From NCBI RefSeq assembly GCF_040409805.1, contig NZ_CP099572.1, forward strand, positions 1,984,001 through 2,048,000: a stretch of 64,000 bases of DNA, given 5' to 3'. A program made the translations under genes and the position numbers. Position 1 is the stretch's first letter; each line of letters begins with the position of its first letter. This DNA is from Polynucleobacter sp. MWH-UH23A (lineage in GTDB: Bacteria > Pseudomonadota > Gammaproteobacteria > Burkholderiales > Burkholderiaceae). Below, in pieces: positions 1-9,518 of the stretch. The notes beneath the pieces are model-generated. The model ran no database searches. It was not told where the DNA came from and worked only from the letters and a program-made list of their open reading frames with translations.

Positions 1-771
1 CGATTGCAGATACAAGCCTAATGGATCAGCATCTGGATCAGCGTCATAAACGCTAACGTTCGTAGAGATCCTCGGCAACAACATATCTCCTGAAATCAAC
101 ACTTTCAGGTTTTTGCAAAATAGTGATGCATGCTCTGGTGCATGACCATAACCCATGATGACTTGCCAATCATTTCCACCAATGGAAATAAACTCACCAT
201 CAAGGATGCGGCGATATTGGCGGGGCACACCAGGAACCATATTGCTATAGTAATTTGATCGCGCCCGAATTTTTTCCAAATCCTCTGGTGCGGTTAAACC
301 ATGCTTTTGAAAATGGTCCGCAGAACCACCGCCGCCTGCACGCGCACCTACCGCTGCGCCACCCTCTTTGCAACTTAACCATTGCGCTGTCAAATAATCT
401 GTCATGGAAATCCACAAAGGGGCATTCCATTTTTCACATAGCCACTGAGACAAACCAACATGATCTGGATGCATATGCGTCACAATCACACGCAATACCG
501 GCAAGCCTTCTAATTGAGTTGCAAAAATAGTTTCCCATGATGCTTTTGTCTCATCATTGGCAATACCGCAGTCCACAATTGTCCAACCCTCAATTCCATT
601 GAATTGATCGCGCAACAGCCAAAGATTAATATGATCTAAAGCAAAGGGTAGCTTCATACGCAACCAGCGAACGCCGGGCGCAAGCTCAATGCTTTGCCCC
701 ACTGGTGGAAGTTGATCCCCTAATGGATAATGAATGGCATCTTCATTCATGGTTTGCTGTTGCTTACTCAT
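1..771 (-). CDS. MBL-fold metallo-hydrolase, 3' end cut by window edge
   Basis: This is a metallo-beta-lactamase-fold hydrolase. The reading frame is open for 257 codons and runs off the left edge, so the C-terminus is missing. The metal-binding signature THMHPDHVG is clear near residue 100, and further histidine and aspartate ligands appear in GYGHAPEHA and in LISGDMLL. The start is the ATG that gives MSKQQQTMNED; a second ATG seven codons later is also possible. Family members hydrolyse thioesters, lactones or phosphodiesters, and nothing here fixes the substrate. The gene diverges from the small DUF1289 gene with only about 30 bp between the two starts. The fold call is firm; the function is open. 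Confidence 0.85.
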   Translation of the reverse strand, partial: MSKQQQTMNEDAIHYPLGDQLPPVGQSIELAPGVRWLRMKLPFALDHINLWLLRDQFNGIEGWTIVDCGIANDETKASWETIFATQLEGLPVLRVIVTHMHPDHVGLSQWLCEKWNAPLWISMTDYLTAQWLSCKEGGAAVGARAGGGGSADHFQKHGLTAPEDLEKIRARSNYYSNMVPGVPRQYRRILDGEFISIGGNDWQVIMGYGHAPEHASLFCKNLKVLISGDMLLPRISTNVSVYDADPDADPLGLYLQS

Positions 772-803
772 ATTTAATTTCTTTTATTGCACTCAAGATT
801 ACT

Positions 804-974
804 TTGACAACAGTTCCATCACCCTGCATTAATTGGTGCGATATCAACCCTGAAAACGGCTATTGTCGCGGCTGTTATCGCACACTTTCTGAAATCGCAG
901 ATTGGTCAGAATTACCCAACGAAGATAAACTCAAGATTTGGGAAGCCATCACCACTCGTAAATTGCAAGCTTAG
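804..974 (+). CDS. DUF1289 family small cysteine-rich protein
   Basis: This 56-residue protein belongs to the DUF1289 family. Its signature is PSPCINWCDINPENGYCRGC, with four cysteines spaced like a metal- or cluster-binding knuckle, followed by a helical part rich in W and L (IADWSELPNEDK). The family length is about 55-80 residues. The frame extends upstream to an ATG inside the opposite-strand hydrolase gene, but that extension does not look like the family. I chose the TTG that gives MTTVPSPC. No strong ribosome site is visible. The function of the family is not established. Confidence 0.75.
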   Translation: MTTVPSPCINWCDINPENGYCRGCYRTLSEIADWSELPNEDKLKIWEAITTRKLQA

Positions 975-999
975 ATTAAGCTGATCTTCAAGTCATCTC

Positions 1000-1983
1000 T
1001 TAGCGATTCACATCTATAATCAAACGACCGCGCACATTGCCAAGCATCAACTCCTGCGCATACTTTAAAGATTCTTCCAGAGTAATTTCTTGAGAAATTT
1101 CATCGAGCGTCTTCAGATCAACTAATTTACTTAACTGCTCATAAGCGGCAATTCGTTTTTCACGAGGCACTGTAACGCTATTAATTCCATAAAGTGTTAC
1201 GCCTCGCAAAATAAAAGGTGCCACACTTGAAGGAAAGTCCATGCCTTGGGCGAGCCCGCAAGCAGCTACCGCACCATTACTCTTGGTTTGTGCGCAGGCA
1301 TTTGCAAGCGTGTAACTACCGACACTATCTAATACCGCAGCCCAACGCTCTTTAGCTAAAGGTTTGCCTGGCGCTGACAAGCTTGCGCGATCAATAACTT
1401 CACTGGCGCCTAATTTTTTTAGATAATCCGCTTCAGCCATCCGCCCCGTACTAGCAACCACAGTAAACCCGAGCTTACTTAATAAGGTGATCGCAAAACT
1501 GCCGACACCACCAGCTGCACCAGTAACCAAAACTTCACCATCACTTGGTTTGAGCCCATGCTTTTGTAAAGCCATTACACACAGCATAGCGGTATATCCA
1601 GCAGTACCAATTGCAAGGGCTTGTTTTGCAGTAAATCCTTTTGGCAATGGAATAAGCCAATCAGATTTCACGCGAGCCTGTTGAGCCAAACCACCCCAAT
1701 GGCCCTCGCCAACTCCCCAGCCATTTAAAAGCACCATATCGCCCGCCTTAAAGTCAGGACTAGCGCTCTCGATGACCTCTCCCGCAAAGTCAATTCCAGG
1801 AACCATAGGGAAACTGCGCACAACAGGGCCCTTACCGGTAATGGCCAAACCATCCTTGTAATTGAGGGTGGAATAGAGAACTTTTACCCTGACATCACCC
1901 TCTGGAAGGCTGGATTCATCGACCTGACCAAGCTCTGCTCTGTACCCCTGGTCATCTTTATTAATCAAGATTGCTTTAAACAT
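1000..1983 (-). CDS. acuI: AcuI/YhdH-type acryloyl-CoA reductase, MDR family oxidoreductase
   Basis: This 327-residue medium-chain dehydrogenase/reductase matches the zinc-free AcuI/YhdH subfamily. Members reduce acryloyl-CoA to propionyl-CoA with NADPH, which detoxifies a reactive intermediate of DMSP or propionate metabolism. Visible features are the N-terminal GroES-like part (YKDGLAITGKG, VPGIDFAGEV) and the Rossmann dinucleotide motif VTGAAGGVGS near residue 155, followed by VVASTGR, which would contact the NADPH phosphate. The length equals that of the E. coli homologue. The gene is transcribed alone and diverges from a lipoprotein gene. The subfamily is quite sure; the physiological substrate is inferred. 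Confidence 0.85.
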   Translation of the reverse strand: MFKAILINKDDQGYRAELGQVDESSLPEGDVRVKVLYSTLNYKDGLAITGKGPVVRSFPMVPGIDFAGEVIESASPDFKAGDMVLLNGWGVGEGHWGGLAQQARVKSDWLIPLPKGFTAKQALAIGTAGYTAMLCVMALQKHGLKPSDGEVLVTGAAGGVGSFAITLLSKLGFTVVASTGRMAEADYLKKLGASEVIDRASLSAPGKPLAKERWAAVLDSVGSYTLANACAQTKSNGAVAACGLAQGMDFPSSVAPFILRGVTLYGINSVTVPREKRIAAYEQLSKLVDLKTLDEISQEITLEESLKYAQELMLGNVRGRLIIDVNR

Positions 1984-2052
1984 GTCTCTTTTCCCCGCAT
2001 CTTTTGTGTAATAGGTTTATCCTAACGAGCATTGTCGATTATGGAGGCTTCC

Positions 2053-2349
2053 ATGAAAAAAATTCTACTATTAACTGCAATTTCTGGCTCATTACTTACA
2101 GGCTGCTATTCGACCGAAATTAATATGTCGATGGGCAATATGCGTCTGATTACCTCCAGCGCTAGCCCGCAAGACGTCATGGACTTCGCTACCAAGACCT
2201 GTAAAAACGATTTTTACCAAGGTGCAAGCTTTTTATCTAAGGCTGGTAAGGAATATCGCTTTAAGTGCGTAAAGGCTGAAGAAAACGAAGTATTGATTCC
2301 AATTCCAGGCACTACGATTGAATCAACACCTAAAACAGACAGCAAGTAA
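2053..2349 (+). CDS. Small predicted lipoprotein
   Basis: This 98-residue protein has a classic lipoprotein signal: MKK, a hydrophobic stretch and the lipobox LLTGC, so Cys20 would be lipidated. The mature part is short and polar, with two further cysteines, and is rich in charged residues at its end. I recognise no domain. The frame is open further upstream (TTG and ATG codons), but the ATG at 2053 is preceded by GGAGG at a good distance and starts directly with the signal peptide, so it is preferred. It lies 6 bp ahead of the flavin reductase gene and is probably cotranscribed with it. Its overall layout resembles the small lipoprotein near 54.7 kb. Confidence 0.75.
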   Translation: MKKILLLTAISGSLLTGCYSTEINMSMGNMRLITSSASPQDVMDFATKTCKNDFYQGASFLSKAGKEYRFKCVKAEENEVLIPIPGTTIESTPKTDSK

Positions 2350-2355
2350 AGAGAG

Positions 2356-2856
2356 ATGGCCCCATTTACATCGCAGGAGCTTCGCAAGGGATTTGCTTCC
2401 TTTGCAACTGGGGTCACTGTTATTACCTGTGTTGACGAGAATCAAAATCCGCACGGCATCACAATTAGCTCATTTAATACTGTCTCCTTAGAGCCACCAT
2501 TAATTCTATGGAGTCTTAAGAAGCACTCTCGCTTTATGCCCTGGGTTGAAGTTGGCAAAAAGCATTTAATACACGTGCTAGAACGCTCACAAGAGTCGCT
2601 AGCAATGCACTTCGCAACAGTGAAAGTAAATCAATTTGACGCAATTGCTCATCAGCACTCCGATAGTGGCCTAACGCAAATTAAACACTGTGTAGCCTAC
2701 TATGAATGTGAAACTGTTTCAGTTCATACCGGTGGCGATCACAATATTATTGTTGCTAAAGTCATTCAATTAAAAAATCATCCTGAAATGGAACCGCTCA
2801 TTTTTGCGCGCAGCAAATTTGTTGGTCTAGATTTTTCTGAGGCTAAAACTAGCTAA
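2356..2856 (+). CDS. Flavin reductase family protein (FMN-binding split barrel)
   Basis: This 166-residue protein belongs to the flavin reductase-like domain family (HpaC/DIM6/NTAB type). These enzymes bind FMN in a split barrel and reduce free flavin with NAD(P)H, usually for a partner monooxygenase. The N-terminal block FATGVTVITC, the ISSFNTVSLEPPLILWSL segment around residues 34-52, and the late GGDHNIIVAKV block are typical. The length is normal for the single-domain form. No partner monooxygenase gene is adjacent; the neighbours are a lipoprotein and a GST on the same strand. An SD-like AGAGA precedes the ATG. Confidence 0.85.
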   Translation: MAPFTSQELRKGFASFATGVTVITCVDENQNPHGITISSFNTVSLEPPLILWSLKKHSRFMPWVEVGKKHLIHVLERSQESLAMHFATVKVNQFDAIAHQHSDSGLTQIKHCVAYYECETVSVHTGGDHNIIVAKVIQLKNHPEMEPLIFARSKFVGLDFSEAKTS

Positions 2857-2882
2857 TCACTAAAATTCTTATAGGAATAAAT

Positions 2883-3548
2883 ATGATGCGTTTATGGGGG
2901 CGGAAAAGCTCTATTAATGTCCAGAAAGTTCTGTGGTGTCTTGCTGAATTAGGGCTTAAGGAAGGCGTTGATTTTGAACGTATTGATGCCGGCCTTCAGT
3001 TTGGTAAAGTGCGCACTCCTGAGTTCTTAAAACTCAATCCCAACGGTTTAGTGCCTACGCTGGAAGATAAAGGTCTCGTGCTGTGGGAATCCAATACCAT
3101 CATGCGATACCTAGCTTCGCAGTACAACAAAAATAAGCACTTTCCTGCGGACATTGCCTCTCAATATGGCTCTGAAAAGTGGATGGATTGGCAGGTCGGT
3201 ACGCTATGGCCAGTTTTACGTCCTGCCTTCATCGGCCTGACGCGAGTTCCAGTTGCAGAACAAAACCACGAACTTATCTTAAAGTCTTATCAAGAAACAA
3301 ATCAGTTATTCGAAGTTCTCGATAAAACTCTAGCATCACAGGCTTTTTGCTCTGGAGAGAAATTTCACCTTGGAGATATCGTTCTCAGCCTATGTGTGCA
3401 CCGCTGGATCTTGATTAACAACACATTTGCAAAAGAAACTGGCACACGAGCAAACTTACAGAATGTCGATCGCTGGTTAAATCAAATTAAGTCAGAAACT
3501 CATTTTCAAGAATTTGCGGAAAAAGAGCTCAACATCATTAACAAGTGA
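2883..3548 (+). CDS. Glutathione S-transferase family protein
   Basis: This 221-residue protein has the two-domain GST layout. The N-terminal thioredoxin-like half carries RKSSINVQKVLWCLAELGL, the cis-proline segment LNPNGLVPTL and the glutathione-binding WESNTIMRYLA. The C-terminal half is helical, with FCSGEKFHLGDIVLS. The catalytic residue is probably the serine in KSSIN, as in many bacterial beta- and theta-like GSTs. An AGGA ribosome site lies just upstream. It is the last gene of a short plus-strand run and converges on the RND pump gene. The substrate is not predictable. Confidence 0.88.
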   Translation: MMRLWGRKSSINVQKVLWCLAELGLKEGVDFERIDAGLQFGKVRTPEFLKLNPNGLVPTLEDKGLVLWESNTIMRYLASQYNKNKHFPADIASQYGSEKWMDWQVGTLWPVLRPAFIGLTRVPVAEQNHELILKSYQETNQLFEVLDKTLASQAFCSGEKFHLGDIVLSLCVHRWILINNTFAKETGTRANLQNVDRWLNQIKSETHFQEFAEKELNIINK

Positions 3549-3572
3549 TATTGAGCTTTATTTCATTAAAAA

Positions 3573-6500
3573 TTATTCTTGCTTGAATTTCTTCTGGTGG
3601 TGATCTGCCCCCATATAGAGATACATCGCAGGCACTACAAAAAGCGTGAATAAGGTGCCAATTGATAATCCTGTAAAAATCACGATACCCATCGATTGAC
3701 GGCCGGCCGCACCAGCTCCAGAAGCAATCACCAAGGGCACAACCCCTAAAACCATCGCTGCGGTCGTCATCAAAATTGGCCTTAAACGAACGCTGCTTGC
3801 CTCAACAATGGCGTCTAATTTGCTGCGACCAGCTTCTTGCAATTCATTTGCAAATTCGACAATCAAAATACCGTGCTTACTAATCAAGCCCATCAGAGTG
3901 ACTAGACCTACCTGCGTGTACACATTGAGGGTGGTGAAGCCTAGATTAATAAAAATTAATGCGCCAAAAAGAGCTAAGGGCACCGACACTAAAATGACGA
4001 TCGGATCGCGGAAACTTTCAAACTGGGCCGCAAGCACCAGAAAAACAATCAAAATCGCAAAGAACATCGTTACAAGAAAGCCGCCTGACTCAGACATAAA
4101 CTGACGTGAAGGGCCCGCATAGTCCATTGAGTAACCATTGGGCGCAACTTCTTTTAAAGTTTGGCGCATGTATTCCAATAAATCAGCTTGAGAGATAAAC
4201 GGCGTACTCACTCCAGAAATAGTTGCGGAGTTTAATTGCTGAAAGTGATTAATCGATTGCGGCACTACGCGCTGCTTAATACTTGCAATCGTACGCGCCT
4301 GGATCATTGCGCCGCTTGGAGTTCGGATGTAGTAATCCAATATCTGATCTGGATTGAGACGGTCTACCTGCTTCACTTGCGGGATCACTCGATATGAACG
4401 GCCTGAGACAGAAAAATAGTTCACATAACCACCGCCCAAAGCTGCAGAGAGCGCTGCACCAACTTGCTGCTGAGTCATTCCTAAAGCAGCCACCTTCTCG
4501 CGATCAATCACAAGAACATCTTGCGGCTTATCAATCTTTAAGTCGGAGTCTACAAAGAAGAAGTTGCCACTGCGACGTGCTTTATCCAAAACCGCTTGGG
4601 ACACCTCATTCAATTGCTCATAAGACTCAGTAGTATTAATTACTACCTGAACAGGTAAGCCCTGCGCCCCGGGTAAAGCGGGGAATTGGAATGCCGCTAC
4701 ACGTGCACCAGCAATCGTATTCCACTTTTGCTGCATGTCTTCTTGAAACTTGGTCGCATTACGACTACGTGAGCTCCAATCTTTTAATAAGATACCGCCA
4801 AAGCTAGATGTCGGACTGGTTATCTGAAACGCTTGTTCGTATTCTGGTTCAGCCGCAGCAATAGCGTAAATTTGATCTGCATACGTTTGCATCTGATTAA
4901 CAGTACTGTTAGGCGGTCCAGATGCCTGCATCAACACAATACCTTGGTCTTCTGTTGGAGCCAATTCAGCGCGCGCAGTTGCGTAAAGATAAGCAACTCC
5001 ACCGAGCAAAATCGCGCCCATCACAATAATCACTTGCCAGGTACTTAATAAATCACGCAAAGTAGATTGATAGCTGTGATGCACTCTATCAAATATCTGA
5101 TCGATCTTGTGTACAAAAGAAGAAGCTTCTTGCTCTTCAGTAAAAATGCGCGAACACATCATTGGTGACAAAGTTAATGCAATCAAGCCCGATACCGCTA
5201 CAGCACTGGCTAAGGTAAATGCAAATTCCGTGAAAAGAGCTCCGGTTAGACCACCCTGAAAACCAATCGGAATGTATACAGCGATCAATACAACCGTCAT
5301 CGCCAAAATTGGGCTACCTAATTCACGAGCGGCGATTAATGAGGCCTCCAAAGGAGATTTGCCTTCTTTCATATGCCTGTCAACGTTTTCGACCACGATG
5401 ATGGCATCGTCTACTACTAGACCAATTGCTAGCACCAACGCTAAAAGTGTTAGCAAATTAATGGAGTAGCCCAATATTTGCATTAAGAAGAAAGTGCCAA
5501 TCAGAGACAGCGGCATCGCAATTACCGGCACCGCAACCGCACGAACGCTCCCTAAAAACAAGTAAATCACAACTGTCACAATGACTAAAGCCTCAAGCAA
5601 GGTTGAGATCACTTCATCAATTGAGCTAGTAATAAATTCTGTAGAGTCGTAAACGATTTGACCATTCATACCAATCGGTAATTGCTTCTGGATGTCTGGA
5701 ACCACATCTCTAACGCGCTGAGCTACATCAAGCAAATTAGCTTGTGGTGCAACCTTGATACCAATAAATACAGATTGCTTACCGCTGAAAGCCACATTGG
5801 TGTTGTAATCTTCAGAGCCTAAAGAAACATTTGCCACCTGTTCTAGATAAACAATATTGACGCCATCCTTCTTAACCACCAGCTTGCGAAATTCTTCTAG
5901 TGTGTGCAAGTCAGTACCGGCAACCAAGTCAACAGAAACCATGTCGCCTTTTGTGCTACCTACCGCAGATAGATAGTTGTTCGCAGACATTGCGCTGTAC
6001 ACATCATCCGCACCAACGCCAAGTCCTGCCATTTTTTCACGATCTAACCACGCGCGTAGAGCAAACTTTCTGCCACCAATGATCTCGGCATTCTGTACAC
6101 CCTCAACAGAATCTAACTTAGGCTTTACAACACGTAATAAATAATCTGTGATCGCATTGTTGGGCAATTGATCGCTATAAAAGCCCATATACATCGCAGC
6201 AGTAGATTGGCCCACTTGAACAGTCAAAACAGGTTGTTGTGCTTGTGGAGGCAATTGATTTTTTACTGCACTGATTTGCGTCTGAATCTGCGTCAGTGCA
6301 GAGTTCGAGTCATAGTTCAGTTTTAGTGTCGCAATGATGGTAGAGACACCGCTCACGCTAGTTGAAGATAGATAATCAATGCCCTGCGCTTGAGCGATTG
6401 ATGCCTCTAAGGGCTGCGTAATAAAGCCAGCAATCGTTTCTGGGTCAGCACCGTAATATGCAGTCGTAATCGTAACGATGGCATTTTGGGTTTGTGGGTA

Positions 6501-6608
6501 TTGGTTAACCGGCAGGGAGCCAATCGCCTTCAATCCAAAGACGAGCACAAGCGCGCTGACTACCAACGATAGCACTGGCCTGCGGATGAATATATCAGTC
6601 CAATTCAT
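3573..6608 (-). CDS. RND efflux pump, inner-membrane permease subunit
   Basis: This 1011-residue protein is a hydrophobe/amphiphile-efflux RND transporter of the AcrB/MexF/MdtB kind, the proton-driven pump of a tripartite drug exporter. It begins with the standard N-terminus (FIRRP) and TM1. The paired aspartates of TM4 that relay protons are Asp400 and Asp401 in GLVVDD. The large periplasmic loops and the second half, with FFAILIVFLVLAAQFESFRDP and GLISKHGILIVEFANE, are all intact. It is the last gene of an operon, 7 bp behind the adaptor, after the outer-membrane factor. The length fits the family and there is no sign of damage. No local regulator gene is visible. Confidence 0.95.
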   Translation of the reverse strand: MNWTDIFIRRPVLSLVVSALVLVFGLKAIGSLPVNQYPQTQNAIVTITTAYYGADPETIAGFITQPLEASIAQAQGIDYLSSTSVSGVSTIIATLKLNYDSNSALTQIQTQISAVKNQLPPQAQQPVLTVQVGQSTAAMYMGFYSDQLPNNAITDYLLRVVKPKLDSVEGVQNAEIIGGRKFALRAWLDREKMAGLGVGADDVYSAMSANNYLSAVGSTKGDMVSVDLVAGTDLHTLEEFRKLVVKKDGVNIVYLEQVANVSLGSEDYNTNVAFSGKQSVFIGIKVAPQANLLDVAQRVRDVVPDIQKQLPIGMNGQIVYDSTEFITSSIDEVISTLLEALVIVTVVIYLFLGSVRAVAVPVIAMPLSLIGTFFLMQILGYSINLLTLLALVLAIGLVVDDAIIVVENVDRHMKEGKSPLEASLIAARELGSPILAMTVVLIAVYIPIGFQGGLTGALFTEFAFTLASAVAVSGLIALTLSPMMCSRIFTEEQEASSFVHKIDQIFDRVHHSYQSTLRDLLSTWQVIIVMGAILLGGVAYLYATARAELAPTEDQGIVLMQASGPPNSTVNQMQTYADQIYAIAAAEPEYEQAFQITSPTSSFGGILLKDWSSRSRNATKFQEDMQQKWNTIAGARVAAFQFPALPGAQGLPVQVVINTTESYEQLNEVSQAVLDKARRSGNFFFVDSDLKIDKPQDVLVIDREKVAALGMTQQQVGAALSAALGGGYVNYFSVSGRSYRVIPQVKQVDRLNPDQILDYYIRTPSGAMIQARTIASIKQRVVPQSINHFQQLNSATISGVSTPFISQADLLEYMRQTLKEVAPNGYSMDYAGPSRQFMSESGGFLVTMFFAILIVFLVLAAQFESFRDPIVILVSVPLALFGALIFINLGFTTLNVYTQVGLVTLMGLISKHGILIVEFANELQEAGRSKLDAIVEASSVRLRPILMTTAAMVLGVVPLVIASGAGAAGRQSMGIVIFTGLSIGTLFTLFVVPAMYLYMGADHHQKKFKQE

Positions 6609-6615
6609 CGACTCG

Positions 6616-7947
6616 TTATTCCTGTGGCTTAGGATCAGGAGAGTTTGCGGGCTGCACCTTATTATTAATAATCAGAGGTGTGCCATTCTTCAACTTCAAC
6701 TGACCGCTAGTGACAACAGTATCACCTTCATTAATACCTTTCAGAATAGCCACTTGATCGCCACGAGTCGCGCCAGTGGTGACAAATACTTGCTGCGCTT
6801 CCAACGCTGGCTTTCCTTGCTTATCTTTCTTACCAGTAGGCTTAGCTATGAAAACAGTTGAGCCATATGGGTTATAGGTCACAGCCGTTTGTGGCAAGGT
6901 AAGCAATTTCACTTCATCACCAAGCTTAATATTCACATTTGCAAACATGCCAGGCAATATTTTTTTATCTGGGTTGGCAATCTGCGCCTCAATTTGAATA
7001 TTGCGAGTATTGGTATCCACCTTTGGGCTAACCGCAGTAATCTTTCCAGTAAAACTTGCATCTTTAAAAGCATCAGTAGTAACAACAACGTCTTGTCCCA
7101 CTTGAATTTGTTCTGCATTACCTTGAGGTAATGTGAAATCCACAAATATAGGATCCAAAGTTTGCAAGGTAATCAATTTATCGCCTGGATTAACAAACTG
7201 ACCAGGGTTAATCGACACAATTCCAACACGACCACTAAACGGAGCCTTTAGGTTTTTCTTGGCAACCAAAGCAGTTTGTGCCTCGACCTGGGCTTGCTTA
7301 GACTTTGCATCGGCTTTACTGGTATCAAAAACGTTTTTACTAATGGCCTGAATCGCAAGTTGCTGCTTATCGCGCTCATTAATAACTTTTGCGAGGTCCG
7401 CCATCGCTTTTAAGGAATTTAATTGAGCCACATCAGAAGCATCATTTAATTTAATGAGTAAATCACCCTCTTTAACATCTTGACCAGATTTAACAGGTAC
7501 AGCTTGAACTAAACCACCAATTTCCGTACTGAGATCAACCCCCCTGAATGCACGCACGTTACCAACGCTAGTTAACTTTGGCTGCCATTCTGAAGTTGCA
7601 ACCACCATTGTTGAAACCGTAGCCGGCGGCAAGCCCATTCCTGATATGAAATGCTTAATCATGAATGACTTGAACTGATTAAAAGCAAAAATCAGCCCTA
7701 ATAATAAGAAGACTCCGCACAACATAATTGTCATACGACGTGGCAAAGGCTCCATTGCCATTAACTTGGCATACGCCTTTGTGCTGCGCCACTTCAGCCC
7801 CATGCGTGCATAAAATGCTTTGGCTTTTTCCCAAAGGGAAAGGGCCTTTTCGCGCAGCTGCCATTGCACTGCTTTCAGCTTTAACCATGTCCAGACGCCA
7901 ATAACAGCAGCAATCAGTTTGCTTTTAATTGTTTCCAGAAGTTTCAT
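6616..7947 (-). CDS. RND efflux periplasmic adaptor with long N-terminal extension
   Basis: This 443-residue protein is a membrane-fusion adaptor (HlyD/AcrA/MexE family) that links the RND pump to the outer-membrane channel. The membrane anchor is at residues 74-91. The lipoyl half-motifs occur at VPVKSGQDVKEGDLLIKL and LKAPFSGRVGIVSINPGQ, followed by the beta-barrel and membrane-proximal domains. Unusually, about 70 residues precede the anchor; they are basic, Trp-rich and predicted helical. The ATG used overlaps the end of the outer-membrane-factor gene by 23 bp. A later ATG (residue 72) would give a conventional adaptor but leave a gap of about 190 bp, which is unlike the rest of the operon. 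Confidence 0.92.
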   Translation of the reverse strand: MKLLETIKSKLIAAVIGVWTWLKLKAVQWQLREKALSLWEKAKAFYARMGLKWRSTKAYAKLMAMEPLPRRMTIMLCGVFLLLGLIFAFNQFKSFMIKHFISGMGLPPATVSTMVVATSEWQPKLTSVGNVRAFRGVDLSTEIGGLVQAVPVKSGQDVKEGDLLIKLNDASDVAQLNSLKAMADLAKVINERDKQQLAIQAISKNVFDTSKADAKSKQAQVEAQTALVAKKNLKAPFSGRVGIVSINPGQFVNPGDKLITLQTLDPIFVDFTLPQGNAEQIQVGQDVVVTTDAFKDASFTGKITAVSPKVDTNTRNIQIEAQIANPDKKILPGMFANVNIKLGDEVKLLTLPQTAVTYNPYGSTVFIAKPTGKKDKQGKPALEAQQVFVTTGATRGDQVAILKGINEGDTVVTSGQLKLKNGTPLIINNKVQPANSPDPKPQE

Positions 7948-9466
7948 TTTGATCTTTGTTCGCTATGTCTTTTGGTTTGAAGGCTGGACCAACTCGATTC
8001 CACCAGCCACCGCCTAATGCTGCAAATAATGCTGCCGTATCTGAGAATCGTGTTGCTTGCGCAGCGACGGATTTCACTTTAGCTTGTTGATACTGATTTT
8101 GGTAATAGAGCACAGCCAAATAACTTGCTGTTCCCAGTTTGTATTGTTGTTGCACAAGATCCAAAGTTTCATAGGCATAGCGCTCTGCATCAGACGCCGC
8201 CTTAAGTGCTTGAGCTCCAGTCTCTAAAGCACGTAAGGCATTGGCAACTTCCTGAAATGCATTTAAGACCGTAGCCTGATATTGAAAAGCAGCCTGTTCA
8301 TAATTAGCCAGTGCACCACGACGCTGGGCTAACAATTGACCACCCTGGAACAAGGGCTGCAATATTCCGCCGCCAATAGACCATAGAGCAGAGTTGGGGC
8401 CAAATAGCGCCGCAGAAGTAAGCGCGGCAGAACCAATAGATCCAGTGATATTAAATTGCGGCAATAAGTTTGCTGTGGCAACTCCAACAAATGCATTCTG
8501 CGCTTTTAATTGAGCTTCAGCTGCGCGAACATCTGGACGTTGGCGTACAAGACTTGAAGGAACTGACAGTGGCAATTTTTCAGGTAAATGCAATTTACTC
8601 AAATCAAAATGTGCAATATCAGCATTACTAGGTACTTCGCCCACTAAGACTGCGAGTTGATTACGTGTGAATGCTAAATTTCTCTCGTAATTCAATAAAT
8701 CGACTTGTGAATTCGATACTAATGTTCTTTGGGAGGTGACATCAACTTTGGAAACAGTACCAATCACTAATTGCTTTTCTGTTACCTCAGCAAGATTAGT
8801 TTGTGCTTTCAAGATTTCTTCCGTAGCACTCATCTGTGCACGAAGTGCAGCTTCTCTTACTGCGCTAGTAACCACATTTGCTGTTAAGGAAAGATATGCG
8901 CCCTCTAGCTGGAACTGCGCAACTTCTGCCTGTGCTCTTGCGCCCTCTACGGCGCGGCGAGCCCCTCCAAACACATCCAGCTTGTAACTAACATTTACAG
9001 AGGTGTTGTAAAGATTGTAGGTATCAGACCCATATGGCAAGCCATAAATGGCCGAAGGTTGCAATTGACGACTAGCGCCAGCACCAAGACCGATAGCAGG
9101 AAAGTATTGCCCGCCAATTTGAGCATTCACATTCTCTTGAGCCGCACGTAATGCAGCATCGGCAGCACCTAAGTTTGGATTTTGTTCCAATGCTTTTTTA
9201 ATGAGCGCATCAAGCTCTGGAGATTTATACAGCTCCCACCACTGCGCCTCTATATCAGCGCCCTCAACAAACTCTTGATCCGTTCCACCTGGCACCCCAG
9301 GAGCAGTTGCCAATTTATTGGCTACAGGGGTTTCGGTATAAGAAGAGGTTTTGGGTGCTTCAGGTTGCTTAAAGTCAGGACCAACTGCACATGCTGAAAG
9401 CAAACTCACGCACAGAATCGGGAGCAGCTTGGAATACGAGAAAGAAGGGGGCTTTAAAAAAAACAT
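7925..9466 (-). CDS. RND efflux outer-membrane factor lipoprotein (NodT/TolC family)
   Basis: This 513-residue protein is the outer-membrane channel of the tripartite pump. It begins with a signal peptide ending in the lipobox LLSACAVGPDF, typical for NodT-family outer-membrane lipoproteins. Two outer-membrane efflux repeats follow. The first contains WWELYKSPELDALIKKAL and LGAADAALRAAQENV. The second contains RPDVRAAEAQLKAQNAFVG, then YKLGTASYLAVLYYQNQ. It is the first gene of the operon, so the promoter should lie in the roughly 130 bp between it and the end of glmS. Confidence 0.94.
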   Translation of the reverse strand: MFFLKPPSFSYSKLLPILCVSLLSACAVGPDFKQPEAPKTSSYTETPVANKLATAPGVPGGTDQEFVEGADIEAQWWELYKSPELDALIKKALEQNPNLGAADAALRAAQENVNAQIGGQYFPAIGLGAGASRQLQPSAIYGLPYGSDTYNLYNTSVNVSYKLDVFGGARRAVEGARAQAEVAQFQLEGAYLSLTANVVTSAVREAALRAQMSATEEILKAQTNLAEVTEKQLVIGTVSKVDVTSQRTLVSNSQVDLLNYERNLAFTRNQLAVLVGEVPSNADIAHFDLSKLHLPEKLPLSVPSSLVRQRPDVRAAEAQLKAQNAFVGVATANLLPQFNITGSIGSAALTSAALFGPNSALWSIGGGILQPLFQGGQLLAQRRGALANYEQAAFQYQATVLNAFQEVANALRALETGAQALKAASDAERYAYETLDLVQQQYKLGTASYLAVLYYQNQYQQAKVKSVAAQATRFSDTAALFAALGGGWWNRVGPAFKPKDIANKDQNETSGNN

Positions 9467-9518
9467 GAGTGCGACAAATATTCTCTTTTGTAAGAGTTAT
9501 TTGAACACAAAAATGACG

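Noticed and set aside
968..982. AGCTTA-GAT-TAAGCT dyad behind the DUF1289 gene as a terminator
   Set aside because: The stem is only six A/T-rich pairs and no T-run follows.
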